A stretch of 64,000 nt of DNA from Erythroxylum novogranatense (GCA_029891385.1 CM057228.1:23085309-23149308); one strand, 5' to 3'. Shown: positions 37,257 to 49,065, counted from the stretch's first letter. The notes: a model not told the origin generated them from the letters alone. Made by a program: numbers and translations.

Positions 37257-39492
37257 TGTTGGGCCCGGGCCCCGGATCCTGATTCCCGAGGCGGCCCCTC
37301 GGGTCGCGCAGACGATGGGCGCCTAAATAACTTCAGACCCGATCCCAACATCCATACAAATACATAATTCGATTCACACATATACTCATTCATGCAATTT
37401 CACACACATTAAAACATAATTAAACACCCCATACATTAAGGGATTTCATGCCATTGCAAATTAAAGGAAATTTAGCAAATATTCTCTAATGTAGCATAAT
37501 ACAAAATAGAATTTAAATCCAAAATACATGAGTATGCTCCATGATGATATGCTGGCGGGTTAACCAAAATACTAACTTAATACAAGGCTCCTAACTAGCT
37601 TGAAGTTTCCGATGCCTTGCAAGGTCAACTATCATCTCGGTCTGCACCTGAGGAGGGGAGAGTAATGGGGTGAGCTGCGAAGCTCAGTGGCATAAACATT
37701 TATAGCCATTGGCAACGAGCCACACAATCAAACATGTATATAAACAAGTATAGCAAATCAAGATTTATCCAGTGATTCACATTCATATAAATATATGTCA
37801 TGCAATTTCTGTTTCTCAACATAACAATTATTATGCATCATTTCTATCAAATCAATCATGAATGCACACAAATGGTTCGAGAGTTCCGTAAAAATGATCC
37901 GGATAAACCGAAGTTTATTCCGTAAACTATCCGAGTCCGATTTCTCAAGGATCTCGTTGCCTCAAGCGGGCAGCCGAAAGAAGGCTTTTATGTCGACCTG
38001 CACGTGACTCCATCCGTAACTCTCTTACCCAAACAAAACACATAATCCATTCGTTTCATGCTCAAAGCATTTTATCAAAGCTTTCGAAATTCTCATTCTT
38101 TTCATTCTTGCAAAAATGCCATAAGGCTTATCAAAGCCATACATAACCATAGTCATAATGCAAGTTCAATATTTCTCATATAATTCAATACAAGCAAGGT
38201 CACATAATGCAAGCAAGCATACATAAGGCAATTTGCCCATACACACAATAACCATAAACATATTACCCACCTAATATCGCTCCAGTATCCGACTCACTGG
38301 TGTCCTTCCTCTTGCGATTGGGTCAGGTCGGCTTGGTTTCCTATAATAAACCAAGTTCTCATTCAATCAATATTCAAAAGAAATATTCCATAAAGTTTGA
38401 AAATCAGAAGTAAAGCACTAAAAATCTCCATCCGACTTCCATCTAAACTGCCGAAGCCTAAGAGGCAAATTCCGAACTTCCCTTCTTCATATAGCTCGTA
38501 GTCCTTTATGCCTAGATCACAACGAATCCAAAATCACCTCATTTGGACATCTACACCAAAAGATATGCCCAAAAGACTAAACATTTCTCATTTGGAAATA
38601 GGGGTCGTCGGCGTCGGATCACTTTCGCAATACAAGACGCTGCGTCTTGGCGTACTCTCGTCGCGGCGAACAAAATGCCACACGTCGCGATGTGCATACC
38701 TTCGCACGTCGCGACGAACAAGCTGTCGCACGTCGCGACGTTCACGACATTCTCGCACGTCGCGGTGAATAAACATTTATTCGTCGCAACGTTGCTTCCC
38801 TTTCTCGCATGCCGCGACGTGTTCATGCGCACGTCGCGACGTGCGGGTCCGGAGAACGACTCCGAAACCTAATTTCCAGCATTTCCCGATTTCAATCCTT
38901 CCCTCAACCAAATGCAACACATCAAAATATTAGATCAAGTTCTATACCACCTTTCTAACCCAACAACAACTCAAAATCAGTCATAAACGCATCAACACAA
39001 GAGATCTAACCATTATTCCTTTACAAACCCTAAAACCTTCGATTCTGCTACATTCAACATTCTCTAGGTTTAATCTAACCAAAACAAGTTTAACACAAGA
39101 AGAACTTACCCAAAAATGGTTCGAAACTATCAGAAATCTCAAAGATCACAACTCTCTTCTTCTTCTCCTCCTTCCTCCACCGACGGCTTCCTCTTCTTCT
39201 TTTCTCTTTTTCTCTTATTTTCCTTCTTTCTCTTCCTTCTAATTTCCTACTTAAGTCAAAGGGAGCATAAGGACAGTTATACCCATCCTTGCAAAGGCTA
39301 AGCCATTCTAACTCAAGTAACCTTCCCAAAATGCCCTCATATTCTTTTACGCTATAATTCTCATCAAAACCACATTTAAACCTTAATTATCCAATAATCC
39401 TCTCAATTTAACCAAACTAAGGCATAAACACATAATTACCACAATTCATACTTAAGGACATCATAAATAAATAAAAAATTCGGGGTCTAACA
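37257..39492 (-). repeat. E2 5' LTR
   Basis: 2,236 bp, with GAGCTGCGAAGCTC at 37672-37685 and the CG-rich palindrome array at about 38605-38850. The right end TCTAACA borders the GTGTA duplication. Confidence 0.93.
38605..38850. repeat. CGTCGCGACG palindrome array in E2 5' LTR
   Basis: Same array as 23240-23505, with CGTCGCGACG units near 38708, 38730 and 38833 and single-base changes elsewhere, many compatible with CpG decay. Confidence 0.83.
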
Positions 39493-39497
39493 GTGTA

Positions 39498-39690
39498 GAC
39501 ATAAGTCGACTTGTTACCTGCATAAGTCGACTTATCGACCTTAATAAGTCGACTTGTTTCCCTCATAAGTCGACTTATCGACCTTCATAAGTCGACTTGT
39601 CGATCTATATAAGTCGACTTATCCTCAAATTTCTGCATGCTCCAAACGCTGTGAAAAATCATATGTCGACTGATTCCCAGATAAGTTGAC
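39498..39690. promoter_or_regulatory. Internal AAGTCGACTT cluster of E3
   Basis: Six AAGTCGACTT copies at roughly 20-bp spacing (near 39503, 39524, 39543, 39565, 39586 and 39609) and two decayed ones (near 39661 and 39682). It lies between the end of pol and ORF3, the same place as in E5. E2 landed a few bases from its end. Confidence 0.75.
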
Positions 39691-39841
39691 TTGCTAATGG
39701 CCAAGTCATAAAATGGGTCCAAACTCCAAATAAATCTCTTTTCAGCCCAAGTATGCAACATGATGAATGTATCTTCAGATGTGATTGCCCGTTTGCCTCA
39801 TAATTTGACCATTTGATATGTGAATGTAGCCAAAATTAAAT

Positions 39842-41281
39842 TCAACCAAAGGAATTTAAATCACACATGCCTAATCTCAATTTAATGTTCACAAACACAT
39901 CTTCCTTAAGAGGTTTAGTAAAAATGTCAGCTAATTGATCACTAGTTGATACATGCTTCAAGCAAATGTCACCTTTTAAACAATGATCACGGATGAAATG
40001 ATGTCTAATTTCTATATGCTTTGTTCTACTATGCAAAATTGGATTTTTACTTAAGCAAATTACACTAGTATTATCACAGTAAATAGGAATATTTTTAACC
40101 ACAATACCATAATCAAGCAATTGATGTTTAATCCAGAGAACTTGGGCACATGCACTCCCAGCTGCTACATATTCAGATTCAGCAGTGGAAATAGCTACAC
40201 TAACTTGCTTTTTACTAGCCCAAGATATCAAAGATGAACCTAAGAAATGACACAAGCCACTAGTGCTTTTTCTATCAATTCTATAGCCACCATGATCAGC
40301 ATCACTATAAGTATACAAATCAAAGGATTCACAACTGGGATACCATAAACCATGATTAACAGTTCTACTCAAATATCTAAATATTCTTTTGCAAGCACTC
40401 AAATGAGAAATCTTCGGGTAAGATTGAAATCTAGCACAAAGACACATGGCAAACATAATGTCAGGTCTAGAAGCAGTTAAATACAAAAGAGAGTCGATCA
40501 TACCTCTATAGAGTTTTTGATCAACATCTTCTTCATGTTCATGTTTTTCCAAGACCACATTTGTTGCCATTGGTGTTGCTGCCACTTTGCATCCTTCCAT
40601 TTTAAACTTCTTAAGAAGTTCCTTGGTATACTTCGATTGGTGGATGAAAATTCTATTTTTGTGTTGCTTGATTTGCAATCCAAGAAAGAACTTGAGTTCC
40701 CCCATCATGCTCATTTCAAATTCGCCTTGCATTAAATCACTAAATTCTTTGCACAAAAATTCATTAGTAGCACCAAACACAATATCATCAACATAAATTT
40801 GACAAATAAGCATATCCTTGTCAACATGTTTAATGAATAAAGTATTATCGATCTTACCACGAACATACCCATGTTGAGTTAGAAAAGTACTTAACCTTTC
40901 ATACCATGCTCTAGGTGCTTGCTTCAATCCATAGAGTGCCTTCTTGAGTTTGTAAACATAATTCAGATGCTCATGATCTTCAAATCCCGGTGGTTGTTTG
41001 ACGTAGACTTCCTCTTGAATGTATCCATTGAGAAATGCGCTCTTGACGTCCATTTGATTTAATTTGATCCTTTTATGAGACGCAAAGGCACATAATAGTC
41101 TAATTGCCTCCAACCGAGCCACAGGAGCATATGTCTCATTGTAATCAAGGCCTTCTTCTTGATAAAATCCTTGAGCCACTAACCTTGATTTATTTTTAAT
41201 CGCTTCACCATTCTCATCATATTTTATCCGATTTACCCACTTGACTCCAATAATAGTCTTGTCTTTTGGTGGAGCTACCAA
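39842..41281 (-). pseudogene. E3 reverse transcriptase and RNase H
   Basis: A clean 479-codon frame. The RT part holds SRLVAQGFYQEEGLDYNETY, DVKSAFLNGYIQEEVYVKQP, LYGLKQAPRAWY and the YVDD active site at about residues 165-170. The RNase H part holds SDADHGG, STAESEYVAA, IYCDN and TKHIEIRHHFIRD, then a short tail to the stop at 39842. It would have made cDNA. It is cut from the upstream pol sequence by one in-frame TGA near 41297. Since it remains fully open, E3 decay is recent or mild compared with E5. Confidence 0.9.
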
Positions 41282-41296
41282 ATTCCATACATCATT

Positions 41297-42870
41297 TCAC
41301 TTGAATTGATTAAGCTCTTCCTGCATAACTAATAGCCAGTTTTCATCTTTAAGTGCTTCTTCTGTATTATTGGGTTCTACTAATGAGATGAAGGCTGAAT
41401 TGCTCATATTCTCATAGATATTTCTCCTGGTTCTTACACCATCATTTAAATCACCAATGACTTGCTCCATAGGATGGTTCTTTGCTTTTGCCCACGTTTT
41501 AATATTAGGTACATGATTTTCTTCATCTAACTTCAATTCCTCAATCTTGGACTCAATTTCTTCAATTTTATTACCTGAATTTCCTGCATCATCATCAAAA
41601 CAAACCTTTCTCGGGGGTGAAATCATATCATCAAATTTAACATGAATACTCTCTTCAACACATTTAGTCCTATTATTATAAACTCTAAAAGCCTTACTAG
41701 TTTGAGAATAGCCAATAAACACACCAACATCAGATTTTGAATCAAATTTCCCTAAATTGTTCTTTCCATTATTATGAATAAAGACCTTACAACCAAAAGG
41801 ATGAAAATAAGAGATATTAGGTTTCTTACATTTCCAAAGTTCGTATGGTGTCTTATTTTTGTCTCTTCGTAAATACATCCTATTGATGACATAGCACGTT
41901 GTATTGACAGCTTCCGCCCAAAATGTTTTAGGAAGATTGTACTCATTTAACATAGTCCTTCTCATTTCTTCAAGAGAACGATTCTTCATTTCTACTACAC
42001 CATTTTGTTATGGAGTCCTTGGTGTTGAGAAATTGTGTTCCATTCCGTATTTGTCGCAAAGACTTTCGAATGGTTCGCATTCAAATTCACCTCCATGATC
42101 GGTTCTAATTGCAACAATTGACAAATTTTTCTCATTTTGAACCAACCTATACCACTTAGTAAATTCGTTAAAAGCATCACTTTTATTAGCAAGAAATCTC
42201 ACCCAAGTAAATCTAAAAAAATCATCCACAATCACAAGGACATACAATTTACCACTAAGACTAGCATGTCTAGATGGCCCAATTAAATCCATATGAACAA
42301 GTTCAAGAATTCTAGATGTGCAAATTTCTTTCTTTGGTTTGAAAGATTCTCTAACATGTTTGCCTTTTAAACAAGATTCACATAAATGATCTTTAACAAA
42401 TTTTATTTTAGGCAATCCTCTCACAAAGTCATTTTTTGAAAGCTTTGAAATTAAAGGCAAAGGAGCATGTCCTAATTTTCTATGCCATAAAAATGCATTT
42501 TCTTCTAATGTCACCAAACACCTTTCATTAAAAGAACTATCATCATGTAGATCAACTATGTATGTATTTCCATGTCTTAAACCAATGAAAGCAACATGAC
42601 CATCCTTCTAAACCATGCAATGGATGATTCAAAACTTACATTAAAATTCATATCACATAGTTGAGAGACACTTAACAAATTATGTTTCAACCCATCAACA
42701 AGCAAAACATTGTCAATGGTTGGCAAAGGTTCCTTACCCACTTTACCAATACCATTGACCTTACCTTTGTTGTTGTCTCCAAAAGTAACATAACCTTGAT
42801 TCTTTGGTTTGATTTCTGCAAAAAGGTTCTTGTCTCCACTCATGTGTCTTGAACATCCGCTATCGATGTA
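41297..42870 (-). pseudogene. E3 protease and integrase (broken)
   Basis: In element sense the protease motif WYIDSGCSRHMSG (about 42870-42835) is intact. A frameshift near 42600 precedes the zinc motif HRKLGH...CESCLKGKH and the integrase core (HMDLIG, RTDHGGEF) at 42517-42008. A single TAA at about 42008 replaces a Gln codon in PRTPQQNGVVE. The same frame resumes at 41989 with KNRSLEEM and the copia integrase tail (YELWKCKKP, GCKVFIHN, FDSKSDVGVFIGYS). All three acidic catalytic contexts are present in the DNA. The product would have inserted the cDNA. Confidence 0.88.
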
Positions 42871-42889
42871 CCAAGTGATTGACGGCCTT

Positions 42890-44592
42890 TCATCCCTTGC
42901 TTGTACCTACAATATCAATGTTCTTTCTTCTTATAGGTACCCAAGCCATTTTGGGTCCATTTTGGTTAGCCATATAAACCACATTAGGTGGTGTTGTGCC
43001 TTTAATTACCCAAATTTTCTTAACCTTAACACATTTTCTAGTACTCTTGCATGCAATTTCTATATGACTATCTTTCAAGCATCTAGCACATTGAGCGATT
43101 TTTCCATCCTTAGTAAATTTGGAAATTAACGAACAATCTCTATCAAAAGGATCATATCCTAATCCATGTTTAGAAATTGAATATCTTTGCAACGATAACA
43201 ATTTTTCAAACTTTTCGTTTCCATTCACAAATTTTCCAACCACATAAGAAAATTCTTTTCTAAGTCTATCAAACTCACAAATAAGTTTTTCCTTTTCAAC
43301 AAGGCATGCAGAATGATCTTCCTTTGGACTATCTAAATCATCAATAGTTTCATGTAAGGTACTATTTTCAGCAACCAATTCTCGTATTTTCTTTCTTAAT
43401 TTTTTGTTAATCTCAATAGCTTCTTCAAAATTAGCTTGTAAAGCATCAAAAGAATCTCTTAGATCTTGGTCATTGAAAGTTACCTCATTTTCATCATCAC
43501 TTGATGAGCTATTTGCCATAAGTGCCAAGTTGTTTTCATCATCGCTTTGGTATGCTTCCTCATCATCACTCCAAGTTGCCACCAGGCTAGTTTTCTTTTT
43601 TTCTTTGTCGTATTTGTCATTTTTCTAGAAGTTTGATGTGGAGGATGAGCTTTTACATTCTCTTGCGAGATGTCCCCTTTTTCCACATCTCCAACATTCT
43701 TCATTGCTTTTCTTTTCGTCATAGCCCTTGGATTTTCTTTCAATTGCAAATTTTTTCCTTTCTCCATTTCTTCCACCATTTAATTCCTTCCTACGATTTT
43801 TGAGAAGTCCTTTGAATTTTCTCAAATTTCTAGCGTACATTGCTATCTCTTCGTCTTCCTCCTCTTCATCTACTTCTTCATCACTTTCATCAAAAGAAGA
43901 AGTATTAGCTTTTAAAGCGATTGATTTTTGTGGCTTACCTCTACCTCCTCTGAATTTGAGAATGATCTCATAGTTGATAAGTGATCCCACCAAGGCGTTG
44001 AATTCCAGATGATTGAGATCCTTGGACTCCATAATGGCGGTGACTTATGAGTCCCATTCCCTTGGTAGTAAGCGAAGAATTTTCTTTACCTACTCGCTGT
44101 CTGTCATATGCTTTCCAAGGTTGCCTAATCCATTTATGATTTCTGCAAAACGATCAAGCATAGTGGAAATAGACTCACCTTCCTTCATGACAAACATTTC
44201 ATAGTCATGAAGCAGCATGTTGATCTTTGTCTACCGGACTTGGTTGGTTCCTTTATGGGTGATGCGAAATCTCTCCCACATTTCTTTGGTATTTGGTACG
44301 AGTTAACTCGGTTTCTTTCCTCAACCGTGAGAGCGCAATAAATTAGCTTCATTGCTTTCGCGTTGATGTAAGCTTGCCTCCAGTCATTGTCATCGTATTC
44401 CAGCTCTGTTTTTAACTCACCATTTTCTTTTAACGGTGGTTGTGGACCGAAGATAATTATCTTCCAATATTGTACTCCCTCGCTTATAATGTGATACTTC
44501 ATAGGATTTTTTCAAGATGAATAGTTAGTACCATTAAATAAAGGAGGGTGGTTGTTTGTGTTACCTTCTTCCGCTAGGTTATTGTGTGTCAT
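42890..44592 (-). pseudogene. E3 gag (broken)
   Basis: ATG at 44592 opens MTHNNLAEEGNTNN. TGA at 44514-44512 falls exactly where E5 has its TGA, after NYSS. Further pieces are 44502-44185, 44032-43625 (with CWRCGKRGHLAREC) and 43582-42890. The last has an acidic, coiled-coil-like region and a second CCHC knuckle, CARCLKDSHIEIAC, which is intact here. Sirevirus gag proteins are known for such a long C-terminal coiled-coil extension. It ends at TGA 42892-42890, in a frame offset from the protease. Confidence 0.85.
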
Positions 44593-44606
44593 CCCTGGAT
44601 ACTTCT

Positions 44607-44619
44607 GCTCTGAAACCAA
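44607..44619 (-). other. E3 primer binding site (one mismatch)
   Basis: Element-sense TTGGTTTCAGAG next to the 5' LTR differs by one base from the TTGGTATCAGAGC of E5. Confidence 0.8.
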
Positions 44620-44620
44620 T

Positions 44621-45727
44621 TGTAAGTGATCTAGAAGGGGGTTGAATAGATCCTTAATCTTTTTGTAATTTTCTACAACAAGATCAGAAGTTAATTCATA
44701 CAAAAATAATTTAAAACAAATTTAAATAAAATGAGTAGGGAAGAAGATCAAACATTGTTTTTATAGAGGTTCGGTGCTAAGACCTACGTCCTCTACCTAA
44801 GCTCTCACTTAGGATTTTGCCAATCACTTTATTGCTCACTTTGTAGTTGAGTGAGAACTTTTTACAACGCCACTTGATTTCTGGCTCAAGCAACCTTTAC
44901 AATTGATTTGTCTTCCGGCACAAATCCTACCTCACACATGATCTTTCACTAGTCACTCAAATTGTAAGAGAAATATGATAAAGATTGAAGAGCAAGTGCT
45001 CAATACAATTATATAACAAAGTAAGAACAATAATGAGCAATTTTGAAGCAATAGAAGAGTATGTAGGCTTGTAGAACTTGTGTATACTCTTCATCCATCA
45101 TCCACTCTTTATACTAGTAGAAAAATAGCTGTTGGAGCTCCTTCTAGCCGTTGCATGATTGTTATAGTCGTTCCTTGATAATCTCCTTTCCATTTGTGGC
45201 TAATTGGACAGTTGGAATTGATTTTTTGTATCCATAAGTCGACTTGTCGAATGTGTAAGTTGACTTGTGACAACATTTTACGTAAAAATTGTATCTCCGC
45301 TCTTCTATAAGTCGACTTGTGTTGTGTAAGTCGACTTATGGTCCACGATAAGTCGACTTGTATGCTGTTAGTCGACTTGTGTTGTCATATCTTCATAGGT
45401 TAGTCGACTTATGCTTTTCTAGTCGACTTATGTTGTTCAGTCTTGATGTATAAGTGGAAACTTATCTTTGTGCAAGTCGACTTGTGGTCCTCAACGGTAA
45501 CATCCAACCCAATCCTCTATAATTCTCTTTATTTAAGCCTCTTTTTCTCATAAGGAAACATCTATCTTGATTCTTCAATGATTTGACACTTACCATCTTG
45601 ATTTGCATAAATCTTTCATTGAATAATAATCCCAAAATTCCTGAAATAATTTCTTAACTAATTCTAGATATTTTATTATTATCAAAACATAAAGGGATTT
45701 AATTTGTCAACCACCATTGGTCCAACA
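44621..45727 (-). repeat. E3 5' LTR
   Basis: 1,107 bp. In element sense the GTCGAC palindrome cluster (45485-45236) precedes TATAAAGAG (45113-45105), the same arrangement as E5. It ends with GGTCCAACA at 45727, next to ATTCA. Confidence 0.92.
45236..45485. promoter_or_regulatory. AAGTCGACTT palindrome cluster in E3 U3
   Basis: About eight AAGTCGACTT or TAGTCGACTT copies between 45236 and 45485, ending about 120 bp before the TATA box in element sense. Confidence 0.72.
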
Positions 45728-45732
45728 ATTCA

Positions 45733-46678
45733 CACATATTATTCACTTATATTTCCCACTTATGCTTAATAATTTCACTCATGAGGTGATCCCACTATCA
45801 GATGTACACTTACAATGACAATATATTCTAAACTCAACAACTTTCCTTTTTGCACCTGTCCTCGCTCATGAGGATCGTATACAATCTCTATTCATTCCCA
45901 ATTGATCATTATGAGCACTTTCATTTCTTATTCTAACCCATATTGCATTCTTATAGTAATCTATAAAAATAGGACTAGCAATTCTCCACTAACTCATTAA
46001 TTGCTTCCCATAATCAGGTATGCATCTACTTAGGCAAATAATCTAAACCCGAACAACTTTTTCATTTATCAGTATCATGGTCTTACCTTTCAATCTTTTC
46101 ATTATTGCATCATACCCATGTATTTTCACACTCAAATCAATATTAGAGATATATAATCACTCTTGATTTCTCACTAACATAATTGATTTACAGTCATATA
46201 TCATTATTCATAACTTTCATCACGGTAATCAACCCAATTGTAACTTCTCTAGGTCACAAAATATTTTATTTTCATCCACTATGTTTATACACTTTCGCTC
46301 TTGCCATTATCATAACTCTATTTTCATTTTCCTCTATCAATCCAAAGCTATAACTTTATTTCTATCCCACATTCAAGGATATACCCAATATATCCGCCGA
46401 TATCAATACATTAAATCTTTATCTGTCAAATCGAACCATACACCCTTTTCCCGATTTCTCGATATCCACAACTTCCTTCTATCACATTCTAACACATTAT
46501 CATTTTCCTTTCTATTCTAACCGCTTAAACGACTGAGACATTCTCATGCATGTGACTCATATACTAGACTAGGGATCAGTTGTCACTGTCTGCCGTGACA
46601 TGACTTAGATGCATGTAACTTGACACATCTTTCAGAATGCCCATGTAAGATTGTACTTCTGGGCTCTGATACCACAAA
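45733..46678 (-). other. E1 internal region, 5' portion, with primer site
   Basis: Bases 46661-46674 read TGGTATCAGAGCCC in element sense, four bases from the 5' LTR, complementary to initiator tRNA-Met. The rest is AT-rich with no gag start, although gag should lie here. I see no coding signal. Confidence 0.78.
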
Positions 46679-49065
46679 TGTAGCATCCCACTCCCGCAAG
46701 ACCCGAACCCGATATCGATGGTGATATCCGAGCCCGTCCCTCACAAGGGTGGTATGCTAGAGCAGTCGAATCAATTTAAAAACCCAGTAAGACATTTTTC
46801 ATTTTGAAAAGCAATAGAGTGCGCATATATCAGTAAATAATTTGAGCCCGATTTAATACGAAATCATTTTTCAATCATAAAACAATTCATACACGCATTA
46901 TCCACAGCCAAGTTGGGCCCAATATAATATCAGTACTAATCTGCGGAATTTGCAGAGTTACACTTTACAATAATACCAAATGACTTTATTACAGATGTGA
47001 AACTGATCCCGACCTCAAACTCTAACTCTCTTGCAGTAATCATACTCCCGTTTGTCTAACGGGGTACTCGTCAATCCCTGAAAAATAATTACAATGTTGG
47101 GTGAGTTTGCGAACTCAATGAGAAACCATCATCGATGGTCCACTCAATTCATGCATATACAATCGATGTACCATAAATTACATACGATCACATTTCTCAA
47201 ATGTAAGGCGTTTCGCCTTTCACACAATTCACATTTAATCACACCATATATGCAATGCACATGTGACACTGTCCAATTTATTACGGTGTTGTGACCGAGC
47301 GCCTATCAGTGATCAGTAATCAGACGCGTCTAGGGAGTAGGAGAGCCCCCTGGGTATGTACTAACTCCCCTCGAGCTCGAGGCTTGGTTCAGTAACAGTG
47401 TTTCGGTGGGCTTGAAGTCCTAACATAGTGAGCCTGTAGCTCTTACAATGGCTCCTCCGGTCACAACTGTCATTATCTGATCATGCTCTTATGCATGAAT
47501 GCATATGCTCCAATTTCCATTTACAGTCATTTAAGTTTCAGTGCCATTTCCCCTTTCCTTCGAACCTTCGGTCCAGTATTTCGGTCATATGCATTTACAA
47601 TTTATTTCATTTATGCATTCATAGCTATTTACACCCAATAGCGCTTCAATAACAAATTTCCAATATTTCGGACACCCATGGTCCGAAATCAATCAAAATC
47701 AAACACATATATCCATCCATTATCTCCACATGGCATCAATGCATAAAATTAAACACACATAGATTGAGGAACCAACTAGGTTACTCACCTATACTTCCGA
47801 GCTACAGCCTGGAAGTCCCAGCAATATCCGTAGAATATCGGTCCATCGGAGCCTCTAAAATAGTCAAATAATTTCCATTACAAAATGCACAGTCAAAATA
47901 ATTCAATGATGCACATGCCTTGAATAAAAGATGTACTATGCCTATTCATGACTTTCCCGATGCTATATCCCATTTTCCACTCTCTTTTGTCAAATTCTAA
48001 CTTTCCACTCAATTTCTCAATAATAACTCATTTCCAATTCAATCACATGATATGGAATTCCATCAATTCCATTTCTCATATTCAGTCAATTTATCAAGTC
48101 ATACTTGCTAGGGTATTACCTCAAAATCAATATCACTATTCCCTATATCGAATTCATCCTTTACGCCCAGTTCTAAATTCCAATAACCTATCTTTACATT
48201 TTGGGACCCCATAATTATACCCCAATTTTCAAAACAATCCTTAGGTTGCAATACAATCACATTTTTAACTTTCTTTCTATAATTGCGATCCCACTAATTA
48301 ATTTCAAACTTTCATTCTTCACATCAATTGTAGACCTCTTTCTCTAGATCATAACGAGTCAAACATCACCTTAATTGGAGGTCTACACCATTAGTTATGC
48401 CTCAAAAACTAAATTATTTCACTTCAGGAAACTGCCCCTCGCCGCGACCAAGGGTCCTTCGTCGCGACGTAAGGGTCACTCGCCGCGGCGAACACATTTC
48501 TTTGACTCGCCGCGACGTGAGGAAGGAGGCTCGTCGTGATGTACGGCTCCACCATCTTCTCCGAATGGCTTAACATCCTTTCTCTCTCTAAAAACCAATA
48601 TTAACTCACTCTAAACTAACCAATCTCACACCATAAATAATATTCCACGATCATATATCTAAATTTTCCATTGCCATCGGACACTTATTCCGGTCATATA
48701 AAATCAATCAGTCCGCCATTTGGAAATTTTTGGTCCGGACATTTTCTCCCAACTTTTTCGAAGAGTCACTTTCAATTGACAATTACTCTAAAACATTTTC
48801 TATTCAAATTTTCAAACCCAATTCTTCCAAAATTTCCAATAAATCATAATCAATTCTAATTATCTCCTAATTTCTCAATTCATATCAGTATCAAAATCAA
48901 AAGCTGGGAAAATATCATGAATGCATGTACCTATAAGTGCCTGTGTAAAAGACTCAGTCCTCTACAATTAGAGGCCAATGAATGCTCAGTCAATAATGTG
49001 CGGTAAAAATCCTAACCCGTCTTAATTTACCAATATAACCTTCCCATCGGTGACGGGATGTTACA
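46679..49065 (-). repeat. E1 5' LTR
   Basis: 2,387 bp, matching 427-7213 without S1, with an internal deletion at about 48640 and a shorter CG-rich cassette (48436-48550). Palindrome GAGTTTGCGAACTC at 47103-47116. Confidence 0.92.

Larger units (their letters stand above)
21902..39492 (-). mobile_element. E2: Ty3/gypsy chromovirus (Tekay type) inside E3
   Basis: It runs from TGTTGGGCCC at 21902 to GGGGTCTAACA ending 39492, with GTGTA at 21897-21901 and 39493-39497. Minus orientation. LTRs are 2,241 and 2,236 bp. Primer site at 37239-37252, purine tract at 24143-24157. Element-sense order is gag, zinc knuckle, PR, RT, RNase H, IN and a chromodomain at the end of pol, which defines chromoviruses; the PVQILD...W..EEATWEP form is typical of the Tekay clade. 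E4 is inserted between the PR and RT domains. Most lesions are single in-frame stops rather than frameshifts. Confidence 0.93.
9971..45727 (-). mobile_element. E3: Ty1/copia Sirevirus-type retrotransposon, doubly interrupted
   Basis: It is bounded by TGTAAGTGATC at 9971 and GGTCCAACA ending at 45727, with ATTCA at 9966-9970 and 45728-45732. Orientation is minus. Gene order in element sense is gag (44592-42890), protease, integrase, RT and RNase H (to 39842), then ORF3 (21645-20413 with its tail at 11569-11501). Integrase before RT marks Ty1/copia. The very long gag with two CCHC knuckles, the third ORF after pol and the multiple GGGGGAG polypurine tracts indicate the Sirevirus lineage. E2 and E5 are inserted in its 3' half. 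Without them E3 is about 9.3 kb, a normal size for the group. Confidence 0.9.
427..49065 (-). mobile_element. E1: complete but non-coding LTR retrotransposon hosting the nest
   Basis: E1 is bounded by TGTAGCATCCC at 427 and GGGATGTTACA ending at 49065. Identical TTGTA duplications lie at 422-426 and 49066-49070. Orientation is minus: a tRNA-Met-type primer site lies next to the right LTR (46661-46674) and a purine-rich tract next to the left LTR (7214-7226). Once the nested E3 and S1 are removed, the internal region is only 7214-9970 plus 45733-46678, about 3.7 kb, and no gag or pol motif is visible on either strand. The plus-strand sequence after the left LTR, TTTCGTCCTCGAAATTTC, is the reverse complement of the usual last codons of a chromovirus pol. 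This suggests that E1 derives from a chromovirus that lost its genes. Long LTRs around a non-coding interior fit the LARD class. Confidence 0.88.
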
